Source: Haliea sp. (lineage in GTDB: Bacteria; Pseudomonadota; Gammaproteobacteria; Pseudomonadales; Halieaceae). From it: a DNA stretch of 48,416 nucleotides. Made by a program: the position numbers and the translations under genes. This document shows positions 26,883 to 36,547 of the stretch, piece after piece. The stretch is taken from positions 1-48,416 of the forward strand of contig JAHEBL010000017.1 in the NCBI GenBank assembly GCA_024642265.1. Reading direction: 5' to 3'. Positions within the stretch are counted from its first letter, which is position 1. Each line of letters begins with the position of its first letter. The notes beneath the pieces were generated by a model, which saw only the letters and a program-made list of their open reading frames with translations, ran no database searches and was not told the origin of the DNA.

Positions 26883-27520
26883 CGCCAGATTGGCAGGTCG
26901 AGCAGCTCGGGAAGCTCATCGATGATGGCCAGCGGCTCGAAAGCGGCCAGTCGCTCGCTGCCGTGCACCCCGAAACTGACCGCCACCGAGCGAACACCGG
27001 CTTCCCGGGCCATCGCCAGGTCGTACTCGCTGTCCCCGATCATTATTACCTCGCCAGCGGATTTGCCCCGGTCGGTCATGATTTCGTTCAACATCCGCGG
27101 GTGGGGCTTGGAACAGGTCTCGTCTGCGCAGCGGGTGGCCTCAAAGAAGTCGGCAAGCCCCAGCCCAGCCAATACGCGGTTCAGCCCCCTGCGACTCTTG
27201 CCGGTGGCCACGGCCAGCTCTATCCCGCGGGCGCGCAGGGCCTGCAGGGTATCCATTGCACCGTCAAAGAGCAGGGAGGCACCCCGCTCCGGCGAGCTGA
27301 AATGCTGCGAATAGGCAGTGGCAAGTGCGGCCCGGCGACCATCATCGAGGCCGGGAAAGAGCCGCGCCAGCGCCTGCGGCAGTCCCAGCCCGACAATGTC
27401 GCGAACTTCGGCCGGCGCCGGCGGTTCCAGCGCGAGCTCCGCAGCGGCGTCCCGCATGGCACTCACGATATGCTCAACGGAGTCGCAAAGTGTCCCGTCC
27501 CAATCGAATATTGCTATCAT
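26879..27520 (-). CDS. HAD-family phosphatase (phosphoglycolate phosphatase-like)
   Basis: 213 residues. All four HAD motifs are present: FDWDGTLCDS (nucleophile Asp and acid Asp), ATGKS, the Lys of CSKPHP, and MIGDSEYDLAMA. The helical cap follows motif I, making it subfamily IA, related to phosphoglycolate phosphatases. The exact substrate cannot be read from sequence. It starts 6 bases after the rluC stop and is probably cotranscribed with rluC, an arrangement also known in Pseudomonas. Confidence 0.9.
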   Translation of the reverse strand: MIAIFDWDGTLCDSVEHIVSAMRDAAAELALEPPAPAEVRDIVGLGLPQALARLFPGLDDGRRAALATAYSQHFSSPERGASLLFDGAMDTLQALRARGIELAVATGKSRRGLNRVLAGLGLADFFEATRCADETCSKPHPRMLNEIMTDRGKSAGEVIMIGDSEYDLAMAREAGVRSVAVSFGVHGSERLAAFEPLAIIDELPELLDLPIWR

Positions 27521-27526
27521 ATTTAA

Positions 27527-28483
27527 CTAGTTACGTAGTTTATCTAATATAATTTCTAATTCCGGGTCGAGCGGTGCCTCAAGCTCTAGCGGGCCCTGCC
27601 CCGGCAGCGTAATGCGCAGTGCCCGCGCGTGCAGGAACAGGCGCTGCAAACCAAGGGCCCGACACAGTGCGGCGGTGGTCTCGTCGCTGTACTTGTCGTC
27701 GCCCAACAGCGGAAAGCCGGCGTGGCGTGCATGCACCCGGATCTGGTGGGTGCGCCCGGTGACAGGCTTTGCCTCCACCAGGGTAGCCTGCTCAAAGCGC
27801 TCCACGACGGCGAACTCGGTGACCGAGTGCTTGCCCTCCCGCGCAACCCTTACCATGCGCTCTCCCGACTGCAGTACATTCTTCTCCAGCGGCGCCTCCA
27901 CCACCCGCAGACTCCCGGGCCAGGCGCCCGCCACCAGCGCAAGGTAACGCTTGTCCACCTCGTCTTCACGCAATTGGCGGTGTAACTCGCGCAGCATGGC
28001 CGGACGCCGCGCAACCATGATCAGGCCGGAAGTATCGCGGTCGAGCCGGTGCACCAGCTCCAGATAACGATCGGCCGGCCGCAGCTGTCGCAGACTCTCG
28101 ATCAGGCCGAAACTGAGCCCGCTGCCGCCATGAACGGCTATGCCAGAGGGTTTGTTGATGACGAGCAGGCTGTCATCTTCATAGACGATGCGTTGCTGGA
28201 TCTGCTCCGCCCAATAGCGCGGCACCGGCGCCGGCTCGCTCGGCGAAGGCCGCCGCAGGGGCGGTATGCGCACCAGATCCCCGGCTGCCAGCCGGTAATC
28301 CGCCTTCACCCTGCCCTTGTTGACCCTGATCTCACCCTTGCGCAGTGCCCGGTACAGGCGTGTTTTGGGTACCCCCCGCAGCTCCCGGATCAGAAAATTG
28401 TCCAGGCGCTGCCCCACAGAGTCTTCACCCACGGTCAGGTGGTGCACCCCGGCGGGCTGGGCCGCGAGGTTTGTGTCAGGCAT
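27527..28483 (-). CDS. rluC: 23S rRNA pseudouridine synthase RluC
   Basis: 318 residues. In E. coli RluC modifies U955, U2504 and U2580 of 23S rRNA. The N-terminal S4 RNA-binding domain (QRLDNFLIRELRGVPKTRLYRAL) precedes the RluA-family catalytic domain with VHRLDRDTSGLIM (catalytic Asp) and the conserved RTHQIRVHARHAGFPLLGD. It is divergent from rne, an arrangement conserved in gammaproteobacteria, which favours RluC over RluA or RluD. Confidence 0.93.
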   Translation of the reverse strand: MPDTNLAAQPAGVHHLTVGEDSVGQRLDNFLIRELRGVPKTRLYRALRKGEIRVNKGRVKADYRLAAGDLVRIPPLRRPSPSEPAPVPRYWAEQIQQRIVYEDDSLLVINKPSGIAVHGGSGLSFGLIESLRQLRPADRYLELVHRLDRDTSGLIMVARRPAMLRELHRQLREDEVDKRYLALVAGAWPGSLRVVEAPLEKNVLQSGERMVRVAREGKHSVTEFAVVERFEQATLVEAKPVTGRTHQIRVHARHAGFPLLGDDKYSDETTAALCRALGLQRLFLHARALRITLPGQGPLELEAPLDPELEIILDKLRN

Positions 28484-28498
28484 AAGTAGCCGAAATCA

Positions 28499-28527
28499 TT
28501 TAATTTTCTTCCTTTTGCTGATATAGT
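28499..28527 (+). promoter_or_regulatory. Candidate promoter of rne
   Basis: TATAGT at 28522-28527 is a good -10; the -35 (TTTAAT, 28499-28504, 17-base spacer) is weak. Transcription would start near 28534. Confidence 0.45.
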
Positions 28528-28533
28528 CTCGCC

Positions 28534-29090
28534 GTGTGATTGCACCCGCCGCGACCAGAGACCGGCGCCGGTGACTACGCAACCCCCTGGCGATTGTTTG
28601 GACCTGCCGAAGAGAAGCACGGTTCCGCCAGCCCGATCACACACCGACTAATGGATGTCGACACGGTGTGTAGCGCGAGCTCAAAAGCGCTCGCTGCCAG
28701 CCAGACCTTACTTCAGAGCTGAGCTAAACACTGACCCCGACAACGGGTGTCGACAGTTTAATAAACCGCGCAGCAGACACTGCCGGGACAAAGAATCAGT
28801 TATTCAGATAACACAGCGTTGTCGCAGGTCTCAGGTGCTGCGACACTAGCAAAAAGGCGAAAGCAGTACCACAAAACTTTCCCTGAAACGCTGTAGCGAC
28901 CGCGGCCCTGCCGCTGGTTGGCGTAGACCAAGCACCTGAGCGCCTGGAGCAGCGCGCATGGAATTCCGTCCGGGAATCAAGCAGATTCGGACGGCCTCGC
29001 GCTGGTTCCTGTCAGCCGTCCCCCCGGGGTTCGGCCCTATAGCTGATTCCTGCCCCGCCAGGCCTGTTGTAACGAGGCTAATGGCAAATC
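28534..29090 (+). promoter_or_regulatory. Long structured 5' leader of rne
   Basis: About 557 untranslated bases if the promoter call is right. The extreme 5' end GTGTGAT (28534-28540) can pair with ATCACAC (28636-28642). A strong interrupted hairpin, CCGTCC/GGACGG outer and GAATC/GATTC inner, lies at 28966-28994. In E. coli the shorter rne leader is where RNase E cleaves its own message for feedback control; by analogy this leader may do the same. No reading frame in it looks real. Confidence 0.5.
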
Positions 29091-31787
29091 ATGAAAAAAA
29101 TGTTAATCAATGCAACTCAACCAGAAGAGTTGCGTGTAGCACTTGTCGACGGGCAGCGCCTGTACGACCTGGACATCGAGAACCGCACCCGCCTGCAGAA
29201 AAAATCCAACATCTACAAGGGTAAAATCACCCGGGTTGAACCCAGCCTGGAGGCCGCTTTTGTAGAGTTCGGTGCTGACCGTCACGGTTTTCTTCCTCTC
29301 AAGGAAATTGCGCGCGAGTATTTTTACCGCAAGCCCCCGAATGACGCCGAAGGGCGCATGAAGATCAGGGATGTCGTCAAGGAAGGCACCGAGATCATCG
29401 TGCAGGTGGACAAGGAAGAGCGCGGCAACAAGGGCGCGGCCCTTACAACCTTTATCAGCCTCGCCGGTCGCTACATGGTGCTGATGCCCAATAACCCGCG
29501 CGCCGGGGGCATCTCCCGTCGCATCGATGGCGATGACCGCACAGAGCTGCGCGAGGCTCTGAGCGCGCTGGAGATACCCAACGGCATGGGTGTCATCATT
29601 CGCACCGCCGGCGTCGGCCGCTCCGCAGAGGAATTGCAGTGGGACCTCAACTACCTGCTGCAATTGTGGGACGCCATTACCACGGCCAATACGGAAGTCA
29701 AAGCGCCGGAGTTACTGTTCCAGGAGAGCAACGTCATCATTCGGGCGGTGCGGGACTACCTGAGGGAGGATGTCGACCAGGTGCTGATCGACTCGGTTGA
29801 TGCCTTCAGACAGGCCACCGATTTCGTCACACAGGTAATGCCCCAGTACAAGAATCGCATACGCATGTACGAGGACAGCATTCCCCTGTTCAACCGTTTC
29901 CAGATCGAGAGCCAGATAGAAACCGCCTTCCAGCGTGAAGTCAGGCTGCCATCCGGCGGGTCCATCGTGATAGACCCCACTGAAGCCCTCATTTCCATCG
30001 ATATCAACTCCGCCCGCGCGACTCGCGGCGGGGATATCGAGGAAACAGCGCTGAACACCAACCTCGAGGCGGCGGATGAAATTGCCCGGCAGTTGCGCCT
30101 GCGGGATATGGGTGGGCTGGTGGTTATCGATTTTATCGACATGCTCTCCGCCCGCAACCAGAGGGCCGTGGAAAACCGCGTTCGCGATGCCCTGGCGATA
30201 GACCGGGCCCGGGTCCAGGTGGGCAGGATCTCACGTTTCGGCCTGCTTGAGATGTCTCGCCAGCGCCTGCGCCCCTCCCTTGGGGAAACCAGCGCAATCG
30301 TCTGCCCGCGCTGCACCGGCCAGGGCACCATACGTGACACCAAATCCCTGGCGCTGTCCATTCTGCGGCTTCTGGAAGAAGAAGCCATCAAGGATCGCAG
30401 TGTCGAAGTACGTGCCATCGTGCCCGTCGATGTCGCCGCTTACCTGCTGAACGAAAAACGCGCCGCCCTCACTGAAATCGAGCTGGTCAGCAAAACCCGC
30501 GTTCTGGTTATTCCCAACCCGAACCTGGAAACACCACACTTCGACGTCCAGCGCTTGCGTGACGACGAGATCGACGGTGACCACGAGGTCAGCTACAACA
30601 TCGACATCGCTGTGCCGGATACCGATGCGATCAGCGACAGCCATAGCGCTGATATCCCGGTGCAACAGGCTGCGGTACAGCGTATCTCGCCCCAGGCTGC
30701 ACCCGCGCCAACACCGGCCGCTGAACAAACTGTTACCCAGGTTGAAGCCCCTGCCGCCGTCCCCAAAAAGGGTCTGCTTGCACGCTTGTGGTCAGGCCTG
30801 GTTGGCGAGGAGCCCGCCAAGCCTGTTGAAGTGGTCAAGCCTGTCGCCAGCGAAAAGCCCGCGGCGCGGCAGAGCCAGAAGCCCCAGGGTAACAACCGTC
30901 GTCGCCGCGGCGGGCAGGAAGGGGAGCAGCGCTCCCGCAACCAGGACGGCCGCCGCAGGGAGGCCCGTTCGGATGACAAGCGCGAGCAGCCCAAGCGCCA
31001 GCGCCAGGACGACTCAGGTGGTCGCGGCAATGGCCAGGGTCGTCGTCGCGGAGGACGCGACGGACAACAGCGCCGTCCCGATGCCGTCGAAGAAGCGGCG
31101 AACGAGGTGATAGAGAGCGTTGCGCAGGCAGCGCCAGACACCCAGGACACGCAGGACGACCGCGAGAAGCCGCGCAAGCGCCCGAGCGACATGAAGCGCG
31201 GTGAACCGCAGCGCCGTCGTCGTAACAGGGGCCGCAAAGCTGATAAGGACGCGGCCGAAACAGGCGCGGCGAATGCCGATGACAACCAGAAAGATAGCGC
31301 TGCTGCCGAGAATAATGCGAGCCCCCTGATGGAGGCGGATGCCAGCCCGGTTAAGGCGGTCTCTGCCGAGACAACCGAAGCTGTAGCGGCCGCACCGGAA
31401 GTCGGCCAGGCTGAGCTGCCACTCGAAGTTGCTGAGGCAGCACCGGTCGAAGCTGTCGCGGTTGAACCTGAAACTGCCCCGGTAAAAACAGCGGTAGAAG
31501 AGCCCGTTGCTGAACCCGAGGCCGCCCGCGTGGCCGATCCTGCCCCGGTACTGGAAGCGCCCCGCGGGGCGGGCCTGACCGAGCAGGGCCGGGCCTATAA
31601 CGATCCGCGGGTTGAACCGCGCGCCGTGGGTGTGGTGGAAATTGTCACCGCGCACCCGATGCTGTTCAGCGACTTCGTTGCGCCGCCGGTAGAACCCAGC
31701 GGCAGGGTTGCGCTGCGCGCCAGCAATGACCCGCGCGGACCGGCTGCACAGGAGCAGCAGTTTGCGGAGGCCTCGGGCCAGTCCTGA
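29091..31787 (+). CDS. rne: Ribonuclease E
   Basis: 898 residues. It is the essential endonuclease for mRNA decay and rRNA/tRNA processing and the scaffold of the degradosome at the inner membrane. It starts [20 protein letters not shown] as in other RNase E proteins. The S1 domain covers about 35-120. The DNase I-like catalytic site has Asp304 ([14 protein letters not shown]) and Asp347 (VVIDFIDM), matching E. coli 303 and 346. Cys405 and Cys408 in CPRCTGQG form the zinc link. The C-terminal half from about 520 is low complexity: an arginine-rich RNA-binding stretch (about 600-720), then Ala/Glu/Pro-rich sequence. Confidence 0.97.
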   Translation: MKKMLINATQPEELRVALVDGQRLYDLDIENRTRLQKKSNIYKGKITRVEPSLEAAFVEFGADRHGFLPLKEIAREYFYRKPPNDAEGRMKIRDVVKEGTEIIVQVDKEERGNKGAALTTFISLAGRYMVLMPNNPRAGGISRRIDGDDRTELREALSALEIPNGMGVIIRTAGVGRSAEELQWDLNYLLQLWDAITTANTEVKAPELLFQESNVIIRAVRDYLREDVDQVLIDSVDAFRQATDFVTQVMPQYKNRIRMYEDSIPLFNRFQIESQIETAFQREVRLPSGGSIVIDPTEALISIDINSARATRGGDIEETALNTNLEAADEIARQLRLRDMGGLVVIDFIDMLSARNQRAVENRVRDALAIDRARVQVGRISRFGLLEMSRQRLRPSLGETSAIVCPRCTGQGTIRDTKSLALSILRLLEEEAIKDRSVEVRAIVPVDVAAYLLNEKRAALTEIELVSKTRVLVIPNPNLETPHFDVQRLRDDEIDGDHEVSYNIDIAVPDTDAISDSHSADIPVQQAAVQRISPQAAPAPTPAAEQTVTQVEAPAAVPKKGLLARLWSGLVGEEPAKPVEVVKPVASEKPAARQSQKPQGNNRRRRGGQEGEQRSRNQDGRRREARSDDKREQPKRQRQDDSGGRGNGQGRRRGGRDGQQRRPDAVEEAANEVIESVAQAAPDTQDTQDDREKPRKRPSDMKRGEPQRRRRNRGRKADKDAAETGAANADDNQKDSAAAENNASPLMEADASPVKAVSAETTEAVAAAPEVGQAELPLEVAEAAPVEAVAVEPETAPVKTAVEEPVAEPEAARVADPAPVLEAPRGAGLTEQGRAYNDPRVEPRAVGVVEIVTAHPMLFSDFVAPPVEPSGRVALRASNDPRGPAAQEQQFAEASGQS

Positions 31788-31796
31788 GCCTGAACG

Positions 31797-31829
31797 ACAC
31801 GAGAGGCACTCGCCTCTTGTGTCACTTTT
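31797..31829 (+). terminator. Rho-independent terminator of rne
   Basis: ACACGAGAGGC (31797-31807) pairs with GCCTCTTGTGT (31812-31822) across an ACTC loop, with one G-T pair, then CACTTTTA. It lies 10 bases after the rne stop. Confidence 0.75.
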
Positions 31830-31844
31830 ACATAACTGTATAAT
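31817..31844 (+). promoter_or_regulatory. Promoter of tRNA-Ser
   Basis: A perfect TATAAT at 31839-31844 with TTGTGT at 31817-31822 (16-base spacer), 46 bases before the tRNA. The -35 overlaps the 3' arm of the rne terminator. Confidence 0.65.
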
Positions 31845-31890
31845 CGCGCCTGCCCCGCTCCCCGCGGGGCGGTTGTTAACAAGGTTTTTC

Positions 31891-31980
31891 GGTGGGCTGG
31901 CTGAGTGGTCGAAAGCGGCGGTCTTGAAAACCGTTGAGGGTTTATCCCCTCCCGGGGTTCGAATCCCTGGCCCACCGCCA
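31891..31980 (+). tRNA. tRNA-Ser (anticodon UGA)
   Basis: 90 bases with an encoded 3' CCA. The acceptor GGTGGGC pairs with GCCCACC. The anticodon stem-loop CGGTCTTGAAAACCG gives TGA. A long class II variable arm (TTGAGGGTTTATCCCCTCC) and a T-arm GGGGTTCGAATCCC are present. The 162 bases up to the next gene contain nothing recognisable. Confidence 0.97.
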
Positions 31981-32142
31981 TTTCCTCACCTGCCTCAAAC
32001 AAAAGATTCAGCTATGAACCTGCAGTTGCGCACCCACATGCTTGCGCCCTGACGCGTCTCGTTGCTACCCTCCCCCTTTTATCAATCCAGCCGTATTCAT
32101 GTCGGTATTGCGTAATGCACGGCGCGAGGAATAAGTTTACGT

Positions 32143-33150
32143 ATGAAAAGCACAAAACTGGCTCTGTTTACCACGGCGTGTATTGCCTTCACGACACTGG
32201 CCATCGCCATGCCGTTCTGGGGCGCCAAGGCGCCGGTACCCTTCGACACCCCTTCAGATATGCTGAAAAACGGCGAGTTCACCTGGGCGCCTGAACTGGC
32301 GCCCGGCGGTCCCATCCAGGTACTGGTGAGCCTCGATGAGCAGCGCGCCTACACCTACCGCAACGGCGTTCTCATCGGCGAGTCCACCGTCAGCACCGGC
32401 AAACCCGGCCACGAAACTCCCACCGGTGTGTTTACCACCAAACTGAAAGACAGAGACCACCATTCCAGTATTTATAACAACGCTTCCATGCCCTACACCG
32501 AACGCCTTACCAATGACGGTATAGCGCTGCATGCGGGTGGCATTCCCGGCTACCCGGAATCACATGGTTGTGTCCACCTGCCCTCGGAGTATGCCCGACT
32601 GCTGTTCGACGCCGCGCCGCTGGGCATGACCGTCGTCATCGCCGACAGCCATACCCAGCCACAGTTCGTAGACCACCCGGCATTCCTCTCCCCGATCACC
32701 AGCGATGGAAAAGTTGCCGCCGAGGCTCGACTGGAAGAGGGGCAGCCCTATCGCTGGGAACCGGAAAAATCGACCACTGGCCCCGTATCAATAGTGCTCA
32801 GCCGTTACGATGGCCGCATGGTAGTGCTGCGCAATGGTGTGGAAATCGGTCGTGCAAGCGTACAGTTCGTGGAACCCGAAAAGCCGATTGGCACGCACGT
32901 ATTTGTCGCACTTGAGTCAGAGGACGCCAGAACGAGATGGACGGGTGTGGGTCTAATCGGCCATATGGATGACGCCGATACCGCGCCCGACCCCGAGGCT
33001 GTTGCGCGTATCTTCGTTCCCGTCGATTTCCGGCAGCTGGTAGCCCCCGTGCTGGCCTTCGGCACCACCCTGATGGTCACCGATGCCCCCATCATGGAGC
33101 ACACCACCGGCAAAGAGATCACGCTTCTCACCTCCCACCCGAGCGCCTAG
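32143..33150 (+). CDS. L,D-transpeptidase with duplicated YkuD-like domain
   Basis: 335 residues. An N-terminal signal peptide (about 1-22, MKSTKLALFTTACIAFTTLA) exports it to the periplasm. The YkuD catalytic domain (about 55-168) has HAGGIPG with His130 and the SHGCVHLP motif with nucleophile Cys143, as in enzymes that form 3-3 peptidoglycan crosslinks or attach lipoproteins. Residues about 205-310 resemble the front of that domain again (PVSIVLSRYDGRMVVLRNGVEIG against PIQVLVSLDEQRAYTYRNGVLIG) but lack His and Cys. The ribosome-binding site is GAGGAA. It faces another L,D-transpeptidase-family gene across 24 bases. Confidence 0.88.
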   Translation: MKSTKLALFTTACIAFTTLAIAMPFWGAKAPVPFDTPSDMLKNGEFTWAPELAPGGPIQVLVSLDEQRAYTYRNGVLIGESTVSTGKPGHETPTGVFTTKLKDRDHHSSIYNNASMPYTERLTNDGIALHAGGIPGYPESHGCVHLPSEYARLLFDAAPLGMTVVIADSHTQPQFVDHPAFLSPITSDGKVAAEARLEEGQPYRWEPEKSTTGPVSIVLSRYDGRMVVLRNGVEIGRASVQFVEPEKPIGTHVFVALESEDARTRWTGVGLIGHMDDADTAPDPEAVARIFVPVDFRQLVAPVLAFGTTLMVTDAPIMEHTTGKEITLLTSHPSA

Positions 33151-33174
33151 CGTCCAGTTCTGGAGCGTCTGCCT

Positions 33175-33864
33175 TCAGGATGCGCTCTTGCGGGGTGTTA
33201 ACTCGCCCGCCACACGCGCCAGGGAAAGATTCTCGCTTTTACACTCGGAAAGTTTGCCGGTCCCGGGACCGTACGCGTAGATGAACTGGCCGCGCTTCAG
33301 GATATCAATCATCGGTTTGGCCACCTCGGTCCGCACCGCCGGACAGCCCCAGGAACGGCCCAGGCGGCCGACCAGCCGGGCGCTGTCAGGGTTTACGTAA
33401 CCGGCGCCGTGCATGACGATCAGCCGCTCCATGGCCGACTCGTTGTAGCCTTTACTCAAGCCATGCAGTTTCAGAGAGTAGCCATTGCCCCCCTGGTAGG
33501 TTCTGTCTGTCAGAAACAGCCCGAGGCTGGTTTGATGACTGCCATTGCGGTTGGAAAATTCCGTGGGGATATCACCGCCCGAACCCTCGCCATGGGCAAC
33601 ATGCTCCCTGAATAACAGCTTGCCGCGTTCAAGATCCACCACCCACAGGCGCTCCTGGCGGGATGGAATGGTGTAATCGATAATCGCCAGGCGGTGGGCG
33701 GTTTCTCCGACGCCGTTTCTCTGGGCGCATGTCATCGCGGCGACGGCCTCTGCGATCACTGCCGGGTTGAGCTTGGGGGCCAGCCGGCTGATCAAAGCAG
33801 CGTAATCGGCCCGCACCGGGGTGCTGGCAAGCAGGCTCAGGGCAAGAGCAGGCAGAAGTCGCAT
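33175..33864 (-). CDS. Murein L,D-transpeptidase catalytic domain protein (YkuD_2 type)
   Basis: 229 residues from the ATG at 33864, which has GAGGTAAG just upstream; an upstream TTG would add six residues. The signal peptide is LLPALALSLLASTPVRA. The YkuD_2 family pattern is visible: IIDYTIPSRQERLWVVDLERGKLLF, VAHGEGSGGD, FSNRNGSHQTSLGLF, MHGAGYVNP and GRSWGCPAV with the probable catalytic Cys. Members are periplasmic, and activity on peptidoglycan is assumed from homology to YkuD. It converges on the preceding L,D-transpeptidase gene. Confidence 0.87.
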   Translation of the reverse strand: MRLLPALALSLLASTPVRADYAALISRLAPKLNPAVIAEAVAAMTCAQRNGVGETAHRLAIIDYTIPSRQERLWVVDLERGKLLFREHVAHGEGSGGDIPTEFSNRNGSHQTSLGLFLTDRTYQGGNGYSLKLHGLSKGYNESAMERLIVMHGAGYVNPDSARLVGRLGRSWGCPAVRTEVAKPMIDILKRGQFIYAYGPGTGKLSECKSENLSLARVAGELTPRKSAS

Positions 33865-33995
33865 CAATCTTACCTCGGTCAAGTTTCGGGACGCCAGATT
33901 ATCCTGTGCGGGTCACACACCACATGGCCCTGCGTGCCAATTACATGGCTTTCCACGCCAACCTGCTCTGCCCCGGACACATGGAAGGCAGCCTG

Positions 33996-35327
33996 TCACT
34001 GGCTTTCAAAGGAGTCGTTGGGCGAGTCAGGCTGCAGCGGGCCGCCCAGCGGGTCCCGGCTCTTCTGCCAGTCGAGGAACTCCACATCCTCGGGCGAGGT
34101 TGTCCCGCGGCCGTTCAACTGCACAAACAGGCGCAGTCCATCCGTAAAATAGGGATCATCGGTGAGATTGACTCGCGGCGCGGACGCGGGCGCCGCCGGG
34201 ACGCCGGCGACGAAGGCGAAGCGCCTCAGCACGCCGGCGACCATCAGGCTCTGCAGCAGGTGCTCTCGGGCTTCGTCCACATTCGGATCTATCACATGGG
34301 TGGTAAAGGTGGAGCTGAGCAAGGTCGGTTTGATGCTGATGTCGCGGCTTACCTGACCTACCCAGACCGACTGCCCCTCAAAGCGAAATGGCGCGAGCCA
34401 AAGGCGTAAATGATTGCGCTGCAGGATGGTGTTGCGCGCCCGCTGCAGGGCGAGATCCTGGGGTCGGTCATACAGGTAAAGGGGACTCACAGGTGCCACC
34501 GGGTAGGCCGCGCCGGAAATCGCCGCACCCACCAGGCGGCGTATCGTGTCGAAATCGATGCGGTGGGTGAAAGACCAGCCACCACGGGACAGGGATGCCA
34601 GAACGTCACCTATGTTGCCGACGAGAACCAGGTTGAGCGGATCACCCGCGGCGTCGCCCTCTGCATTGGCCGTGCAACAGGGGAGCTCCCGCAGTCGTGC
34701 TCGCAGCTGCGGCAGATCGAGATCGGGGCGGTCGAAATCCACATATATGTTGGCAGGCTCAAGCTGTTCGAAGTCGAAATCGCCATCCGGCAGCGGCACG
34801 CCAAAACCAAAGTCAACCACATGCTGGCGGCCGGCAAGAATAACCACCAGATAGCGTCCGCCTTCGTGCCGCGGCGCCAGCACATAACCTTCCGTCACTT
34901 CGCCCGCGCGCGTTTTGAGTGGTATCGCAAGATCGCGAAAACGCATCCTGGCCCGCGTCTCGTCTTCCTTCGATAGCCCAAAATCAAATAGCGCGGCCGC
35001 CTCGTCGGGGGCGAAATAATTTGGATCCATGGCGGACACCAGGAACCAGTGGCTGTGATCTGAATCATTCTCAATGCGCAGCCAGATGGCCTGCAAACCG
35101 ACGCTTGCCAGGTCGAGCCCATAGAGGCGCTCCGCCTGTTCATCACTGAGTATATTCGTGCTGACCGTCATATCATGGCTGGTCTGCCTGTACACCGGGC
35201 AGTCTTCCGTACATGGCGCCAGTTCCTGCGGGGCGAAGCTGGAGCATGCACCCAGGAACAAGAGTGCCGCAGTGCAGAGCATGAAATGCAGGAAACGGCC
35301 TGCGGTCAGGGCAAAACACCTCCTCAT
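33996..35327 (-). CDS. LssY C-terminal domain lipoprotein
   Basis: 443 residues. A signal peptide with lipobox LGAC (Cys28) marks it as a lipoprotein. The region about 225-385 matches the LssY_C domain: NLVLVGNIGDVLASLSRGGW, the HLRLWLAPFRFEGQSVWVGQVSRD core and HVIDPNVDEAREHLLQSL. LssY was first noted next to the Legionella lss secretion genes; the domain's function is unknown. The first gene of the pair, an alpha/beta-hydrolase lipoprotein, overlaps it by four bases (ATGA), so the two are coupled and likely act together at the envelope. Confidence 0.75.
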   Translation of the reverse strand: MRRCFALTAGRFLHFMLCTAALLFLGACSSFAPQELAPCTEDCPVYRQTSHDMTVSTNILSDEQAERLYGLDLASVGLQAIWLRIENDSDHSHWFLVSAMDPNYFAPDEAAALFDFGLSKEDETRARMRFRDLAIPLKTRAGEVTEGYVLAPRHEGGRYLVVILAGRQHVVDFGFGVPLPDGDFDFEQLEPANIYVDFDRPDLDLPQLRARLRELPCCTANAEGDAAGDPLNLVLVGNIGDVLASLSRGGWSFTHRIDFDTIRRLVGAAISGAAYPVAPVSPLYLYDRPQDLALQRARNTILQRNHLRLWLAPFRFEGQSVWVGQVSRDISIKPTLLSSTFTTHVIDPNVDEAREHLLQSLMVAGVLRRFAFVAGVPAAPASAPRVNLTDDPYFTDGLRLFVQLNGRGTTSPEDVEFLDWQKSRDPLGGPLQPDSPNDSFESQ

Positions 35328-36547
35328 TGTACTGCCTCGCGCACAGCAGCGGTGGCTGCTGCGGCCGGCGCAGGCAGGGACGAGGCAGCAGTATCACCGC
35401 CCGCAGTCAGAGCCGGTGCACTGAGGTCATCACTGACATAGCGGATAAGCGCTTCAAACATCAGGGCGCGGGGATAAGGCGCCGGATCGTCGCGCTCGGC
35501 AAGAAAGCTCAGTTCCTCCTCGATGTCGATAGCCACGCCCCAATGATCAGCATTTGCATAGCCCAGCAGGGTTGAGCCCGGCAACACGCCTTCGGCGATG
35601 GTAATCTGGCCGTCATTGCGCGGGTCCGTTGCGGCAAGAATCCTCCAGCTTGTACCCAACGCCCGCGCCATATGTCCAGCGCTGGTAAATGCGAGCAGGG
35701 AGTAAAACCTGATATTTGCCGGCAGCGGGTGTGCTGCCAGCCACTGTCGCCTGACATCGGGCAGCAAGCTGTGGAGAACACCACCGTCACCCGGGTCGCA
35801 GCGGCCCGAGAAGGCGTGTTCGAGAAACATGTCGTAGGCCCAGTCTCCGCGTTCGGCGAGCTCACTGCCAAACACCGGTCCCGCTACGCTGATGACCGCC
35901 TCGACCCGCCCTGCCAGCTCCGGGTACTCCGCGAGAAACTCCAGGATATCCACGGTTCCCTTGGAGTAGCCCAGCAACACAACAGGCCCCGGCGGAGTGT
36001 CTTTCATCGCTTCGGCGATGGATTTGGCGTTGTAAGCGGCGCTGGAACGGCCGCTGATCGGGACCGCTGTGACCTGCAACCCGGCGCTCTCCAGGTTCGT
36101 GATACCGTCACGATAGGCTATTGAGGCGGTGCCAAAGCAATCGGAAAAGGCACCACCAACAACCAGCACCTGCAGCCGGGTATCAAGTGGCGGCGGCACT
36201 ATATCACGGTCGGTGGCCGGCTCGTCCGCAAGACGCCACAGCAGCCCTTCGCAGGCATCGCCCGACTGGGCCTGGGGTACGCCATGGCTGTCTGACAAAG
36301 CACAGAAGATACCCCTGAAGCGGGCCCGACCGTCGGCTTCGACGCCATCCCTGGGCGAAGGAAGCACTGCAGTGGTCGCTCGCAGTTCTGCGTCATCAGG
36401 CACCGTTGCACAGCCACTCACCCACATGGCGGTGACAACCAGCAGGAGGCTGCTTGCGAAAGCCGTAGCACGATTTATAAACCCTGGCGCCCGACAGGAA
36501 AAAAACCTCCGTGGCCGGGTTGTTTGGAGCTGGCAAAGTGGTTTCAA
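35324..36547 (-). CDS. Alpha/beta-hydrolase lipoprotein
   Basis: 407 residues. The only possible initiator upstream of the hydrophobic segment is TTG at 36547, so the start is uncertain. A basic N-terminus, hydrophobic helix and lipobox VSGC (Cys46) indicate a lipoprotein. The hydrolase core has the nucleophile elbow GYSKG with Ser195, a preceding PVVLLG strand, and a late His in YANADHWGVAID. ISGRSSAAYNA before the nucleophile helps define the fold. The substrate is unknown; a phospholipase- or esterase-like role is possible. The C-terminal 30 residues are Ala/Pro-rich. It is the first gene of a pair with the LssY_C lipoprotein. Confidence 0.72.
   Translation of the reverse strand: MKPLCQLQTTRPRRFFSCRAPGFINRATAFASSLLLVVTAMWVSGCATVPDDAELRATTAVLPSPRDGVEADGRARFRGIFCALSDSHGVPQAQSGDACEGLLWRLADEPATDRDIVPPPLDTRLQVLVVGGAFSDCFGTASIAYRDGITNLESAGLQVTAVPISGRSSAAYNAKSIAEAMKDTPPGPVVLLGYSKGTVDILEFLAEYPELAGRVEAVISVAGPVFGSELAERGDWAYDMFLEHAFSGRCDPGDGGVLHSLLPDVRRQWLAAHPLPANIRFYSLLAFTSAGHMARALGTSWRILAATDPRNDGQITIAEGVLPGSTLLGYANADHWGVAIDIEEELSFLAERDDPAPYPRALMFEALIRYVSDDLSAPALTAGGDTAASSLPAPAAAATAAVREAVQ

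Noticed and set aside
28958-29224. Short plus-strand frame in the rne leader
   Set aside because: It overlaps the true rne start out of frame, contains the leader hairpin and has no ribosome-binding site.
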